DNA of 7,794 bases. Source: Lentisphaerota bacterium (GTDB lineage Bacteria; Verrucomicrobiota; Kiritimatiellia; RFP12; UBA3636). The stretch spans positions 1 through 7,794 of the forward strand of contig JAAZAI010000483.1 of the NCBI GenBank assembly GCA_012514445.1, in the 5' to 3' direction. This document shows, piece after piece, positions 4,979-7,794 of the stretch. The translations under genes and the position numbers were made by a program. Position 1 is the first letter of the stretch, and every line of letters begins with the position of its first letter. Under the pieces are notes generated by a model. It saw only the letters and a list, made by a program, of their open reading frames with translations. It was not told the origin of the DNA and did not search any database.

Positions 4979-6261
4979 GCCGTTCTCGCCGCCTCCAGCG
5001 CCTGCACGATGTCCGCGAAGATGTCGTCCACGCCCTCGATGCCGACCGAAAGCCGGATCAAATCCGCCGGTACGCCCGCCTCCGCGAGCTGCGCCTCGGA
5101 AAGCTGGCGGTGCGTGTGGCTGGCGGGGTGGAGAATGCAGGTGCGGGCGTCCGCGACATGCGTGACGATCGCCACGAGCTTCAGCCGGTCCATGAACGCC
5201 TCGGTGAAGGCGCGCCCGCCCTTCAGACCGAACGCGATCACCCCGCACGTGCCGCGGGGCATGTACTTGAGGGCCAGCGCGTGGTGCTTCGAACTCGGGA
5301 GACCGGGATAGTTGACCCACGCCACGTCGGCACGCGACTCCAGGCGCTCGGCGATCGTCTGCGCATTCGCGCAGTGCCGCGCCATGCGCAGGTGGAGGGA
5401 CTCGAGCCCCAAGTTGAGAAGGAAGGCGTTCATCGGCGCGGCGCAGGAGCCGAGGTCGCGCATGAGCTGGGCGACGGCCTTCATGATGTAGCCGGCCTCG
5501 CCGAAGCGCTCGGCGTAGACGATGCCATGGTAGCTCGGATCAGGTGCGCACAGCCCCGGGAATCGGGCCGCATGCCGCATCCAGTCGAAGGCGCCGCTGT
5601 CCACGATCGCGCCGCCGATCTGCACGGCGTGGCCGTCCATGTACTTGGTCGTCGAATGCGTGACGATATCCGCGCCGAAGTCGAAGGGGCGGCAGTTGAC
5701 CGGAGTCGCGAACGTGTTGTCGACGATGAGCGGCACCCCGTGCGCATGCGCGAGGCGCGCGAACTTCTCGATGTCGAGCACGACGAGCGAGGGGTTCGAG
5801 AGCGTCTCGGCGAAAACGGCCTTGGTGTTCGGCCGGAAAGCCTTGGCCAGATCAACCTCCGGCAGATCGGGATCGACGAGCGTGAAGTCGATGCCCATGC
5901 GCTTCATCGTCACGGTGAAGAGATTCGACGTCCCCCCGTAGAGCGCGGCGGAGGTCACGATGTGATCGCCCGCCCCGGCGATGTTGAAGATGGCGAAGAA
6001 GTTCGCCGCCTGCCCGGAGGACGTGAGCATCGCGGCCGCGCCGCCCTCCAGTTCGCAGATCTTCGCGGCGACGGTGTCGCACGTCGGGTTCTGCAGCCGG
6101 GAGTAGAAATAGCCGCTCGCTTCGAGGGCGAAGAGCTTGCCCATGTGCTCGCCGCTGTCGTACTTGAACGTCGTGCTCTGGACGATGGGCAGGACGCGGG
6201 GCTCGCCCGTCTTCGGCTTCCAGCCGCCCTGCACGCAGCGCGTGTCAATGCTCGTTTCCAT
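4975..6261 (-). CDS. metY: O-acetylhomoserine sulfhydrylase (O-acetylhomoserine aminocarboxypropyltransferase)
   Basis: This PLP enzyme makes homocysteine from O-acetyl-L-homoserine and sulfide, the direct route into methionine. At 428 residues it has the usual MetY length, longer than cystathionine gamma-synthases. Landmarks are YSRLQNPT (53-60, phosphate-binding Tyr/Arg given to the partner subunit), SSGQAAN (81-87), D181 in VDNTFATP (contacts the PLP ring nitrogen), K206 in HSTTKYMDGH (Schiff-base lysine), and the family tail RLSVGIEGVDDI. The ATG at 6261-6259 is preceded by AGAGGA, a good ribosome binding site at short spacing, and overlaps the end of the secretin gene by 17 nt. The stop overlaps the purN start by 4 nt. 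A related Cys/Met-metabolism lyase is possible but less likely given length and tail. No S-box or other methionine riboswitch can lie directly before it because the secretin coding region is there. Confidence 0.93.
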   Translation of the reverse strand: METSIDTRCVQGGWKPKTGEPRVLPIVQSTTFKYDSGEHMGKLFALEASGYFYSRLQNPTCDTVAAKICELEGGAAAMLTSSGQAANFFAIFNIAGAGDHIVTSAALYGGTSNLFTVTMKRMGIDFTLVDPDLPEVDLAKAFRPNTKAVFAETLSNPSLVVLDIEKFARLAHAHGVPLIVDNTFATPVNCRPFDFGADIVTHSTTKYMDGHAVQIGGAIVDSGAFDWMRHAARFPGLCAPDPSYHGIVYAERFGEAGYIMKAVAQLMRDLGSCAAPMNAFLLNLGLESLHLRMARHCANAQTIAERLESRADVAWVNYPGLPSSKHHALALKYMPRGTCGVIAFGLKGGRAFTEAFMDRLKLVAIVTHVADARTCILHPASHTHRQLSEAQLAEAGVPADLIRLSVGIEGVDDIFADIVQALEAARTA

Positions 6262-7794
6262 GTTCCTCTTTCTCGGGGGCCGGCGCCTTGAGCTCCTCGG
6301 CCAGCGACTCGGCGACGATGCCGCTCTTCGCCTCCAGCGCCTGGCGGACCGCGACGGCGTCCGCCACGTCCGTCATGATCGTGGGCGTCACGAAGATCAG
6401 GATGTTGGTCTTCGTCGCCGATTTCGAATTCCAGCGGAACAGCCAGCCAAGCAGCGGAATGTCGCCCAGCAGCGGCACCTTCTTCTTGATTTCGCTCTCG
6501 TCGTTGCGAGTGAGGCCCGCGATCACGATCGTCTGCCCGTCGGGCACCGTCATCGTCGTCTTGACCATCCGCTTCGAGATCGTCGGCACGTACTGGTCCG
6601 AGCCGCCCGTGTCCGTCACCGCCTCGATGCTCGGCTCGAGCTCCACCTTCACCAGTCCGCCCGGGATGATGTAGGGCGTCATGTTGACCTTGACCCCGAC
6701 GTCCATGCGCTTGATGTTCTGGATGAAGTCGCGATCCGCACCCGAACCGCTCACGGTGGACTCGAGCACGCCGATGTTGTCGACGATCGCCACTTCGGCG
6801 GGATGGTTGTTCTGCGCGCCCAGCGACGTGTCGGAGAGGATCTTGACCTTGCTGTTGCGGCGGATCATGTCGAGGTTGAAGATCGCGGGGTAGTCGGCGA
6901 CGATGTTGCCCGCGGCGTCGAGGTGCGAGCCATGCGCGATGCCGAAAGTGAGCCCCTCGCCGAAGACGCCTTGCGAAATCGAACTGAGAATGCCGTCGCC
7001 CGAAGCCGAGTCCGCGTGAAGGCGCGAGGCGCCGGCGAAGGCGTTGTCCCCCACCGAATCCGGCGCGTTGAGCGCCGTGATCGCCACGCCGAGCGTCTCC
7101 GCGTCGCCGCTGGCGATTTCCGCGATGAGCACCGAGATGTGCACCTGCTGCGGCATGATGTCGAGAGATTCGACGAGCCGCTTGACCTCGAGGAAGTCCT
7201 CCGGCGCCGCGTCCACGAGCAGCGCGTTGTTCGCCGGCACCGCCTCGATCGAGAGATGGCGCTTGTTCGACGCGGCGGCGGTCTGAACGGCGGACTTCTC
7301 GAGAAGCGTCGTGAGGTTCTTCGCGACGTCCTCCGCCTTGAGGTAGCTGAGCAGGATCACGTTGAGCGCGCTGCGCCCCGTGGGCGCCGAAATGTCCATC
7401 TGACGGACGAGCTCGCGGATCTGCTCGACCTGCTTCGCCGTGCCCGTGACGATCAGTCGGTTGGCGTGCTCCGCGGGGACGATGGTGGGCGCGCTCATGG
7501 CCGAGACGGCCTGCGCCGGGCCCTCGGCGCCCGGAATGCGCGTGAGTAGCTGCTCGGCCCGGCTCTGCGTCTGCGCATACGCCGCGCCAATCTGTCGCGC
7601 CAGCGCGACGGCGTCCGCGTGCTCGAGCGGAATGACCTCCATGACGCGCGCCATGCCGGGCTTGTCCAGCCGCTTCACAAGGTCCTCGACGCGCCGAACC
7701 CCCTCCGCCGTGTCCGTGAGGATCAAGTGGTTCGTCTCGTCCAGCGCGCTCACGGAATCCTTGCGCTGGAGGTGCGCCTCGAGCATTTTGCGCA
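6245..7794 (-). CDS. GspD-like secretin (type II secretion/type IV pilus outer-membrane channel), 5' partial
   Basis: Secretins form the multimeric outer-membrane gate of type II secretion and type IV pili. Counting from the ATG at 7786, residues about 10-44 are the end of one N-type ring domain (NHLILTDTAEGVRRVEDLVKRL). About 45-133 is a second (VIPLEHADAVALARQIGAAY, ending NRLIVTGTAKQVEQIRELVR). About 140-225 is a third (NVILLSYLKAEDVAKNLTTLL, ending NALLVDAAPEDFLEVKRLVE). The secretin barrel domain fills about 226-475, with VPLLGDIPLLGWLFR at 437-451 and TNILIFVTPTIM after it, both classic signatures. The frame remains open to the right edge, and the N0 domain and signal peptide would lie beyond it, so the ATG at 7786 is probably internal. 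The short charged tail ending HGNEH lacks an obvious pilotin-binding S-domain. GspD is favoured over PilQ by the repeated N domains, but a minor pilus or stand-alone secretin cannot be excluded. Confidence 0.88.
   Translation of the reverse strand, partial: RKMLEAHLQRKDSVSALDETNHLILTDTAEGVRRVEDLVKRLDKPGMARVMEVIPLEHADAVALARQIGAAYAQTQSRAEQLLTRIPGAEGPAQAVSAMSAPTIVPAEHANRLIVTGTAKQVEQIRELVRQMDISAPTGRSALNVILLSYLKAEDVAKNLTTLLEKSAVQTAAASNKRHLSIEAVPANNALLVDAAPEDFLEVKRLVESLDIMPQQVHISVLIAEIASGDAETLGVAITALNAPDSVGDNAFAGASRLHADSASGDGILSSISQGVFGEGLTFGIAHGSHLDAAGNIVADYPAIFNLDMIRRNSKVKILSDTSLGAQNNHPAEVAIVDNIGVLESTVSGSGADRDFIQNIKRMDVGVKVNMTPYIIPGGLVKVELEPSIEAVTDTGGSDQYVPTISKRMVKTTMTVPDGQTIVIAGLTRNDESEIKKKVPLLGDIPLLGWLFRWNSKSATKTNILIFVTPTIMTDVADAVAVRQALEAKSGIVAESLAEELKAPAPEKEEHGNEH

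Noticed and set aside
4979..5320. N-terminal extension of purN to an ATG at 5320
   Set aside because: The extra residues are an Arg/His-rich out-of-frame reading of metY; PurN homology begins exactly at the ATG at 4978.
5110..6291. Plus-strand frames of 393 and 470 codons opposite metY and the secretin
   Set aside because: They are low-complexity Arg/Val/Glu/His-rich shadows of genes with intact catalytic and structural motifs on the minus strand.
1..7794. CRISPR arrays, tRNA or rRNA genes, insertion sequences, integrases or att sites
   Set aside because: No regularly spaced repeats, tRNA-like cloverleaf ends, transposase motifs or flanking terminal inverted repeats were seen.

Overview
The window is G+C-rich bacterial DNA (about two thirds G+C by eye) and densely packed with genes. 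A Hanks-type Ser/Thr kinase with an extracytoplasmic domain, paired with an exported cysteine-rich zinc-finger-like protein, together with a GspD-like secretin, points to a Gram-negative host. The PVC/FCB-type groups (for example Kiritimatiellota, Lentisphaerota, Verrucomicrobiota) are my guess. No marker gene here proves the taxonomy.

Layout, left to right. (1) 1-1403, minus strand: an IclR-family regulator (633-1403) is followed by a remnant of a glucarate-dehydratase-like enolase-superfamily gene (135-572). The remnant keeps the middle of the catalytic barrel and has lost both ends. After it, a minus-strand reading frame begins at 69 and runs off the left edge; it may be a damaged short-chain dehydrogenase start. 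This looks like a sugar-acid catabolic locus in decay that kept its regulator. (2) 1404-1578: a 175-bp divergent control region. It holds a good promoter for the IclR gene (TTGACG-N17-TAGTTT), a palindrome ATTCAC-AG-GTGAAT with a repeated half-site 21 bp away (likely operator), a weaker promoter towards the right, and a perfect 11-bp inverted repeat whose right arm ends 2 nt before the next start codon. (3) 1579-4357, plus strand: an exported protein with about 13 CxxC motifs, many DnaJ-like, overlaps by 17 nt with a membrane-anchored Ser/Thr kinase. This pair is the most distinctive system in the window. (4) 4358-7794, minus strand: a tightly overlapping operon read right to left, consisting of secretin (partial, 5' end outside the window), metY (17-nt overlap) and purN (4-nt ATGA overlap). 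purN ends exactly against the kinase stop codon, the two stops forming TGATCA with no base between them.

Function. MetY makes homocysteine by direct sulfhydrylation and PurN does the first folate-dependent formyl transfer of purine synthesis. Both are housekeeping one-carbon/sulfur enzymes, but here they are co-transcribed behind an outer-membrane secretin. The kinase and its cysteine-rich partner are probably an envelope-sensing signalling unit; ligand and substrate cannot be read from the sequence.
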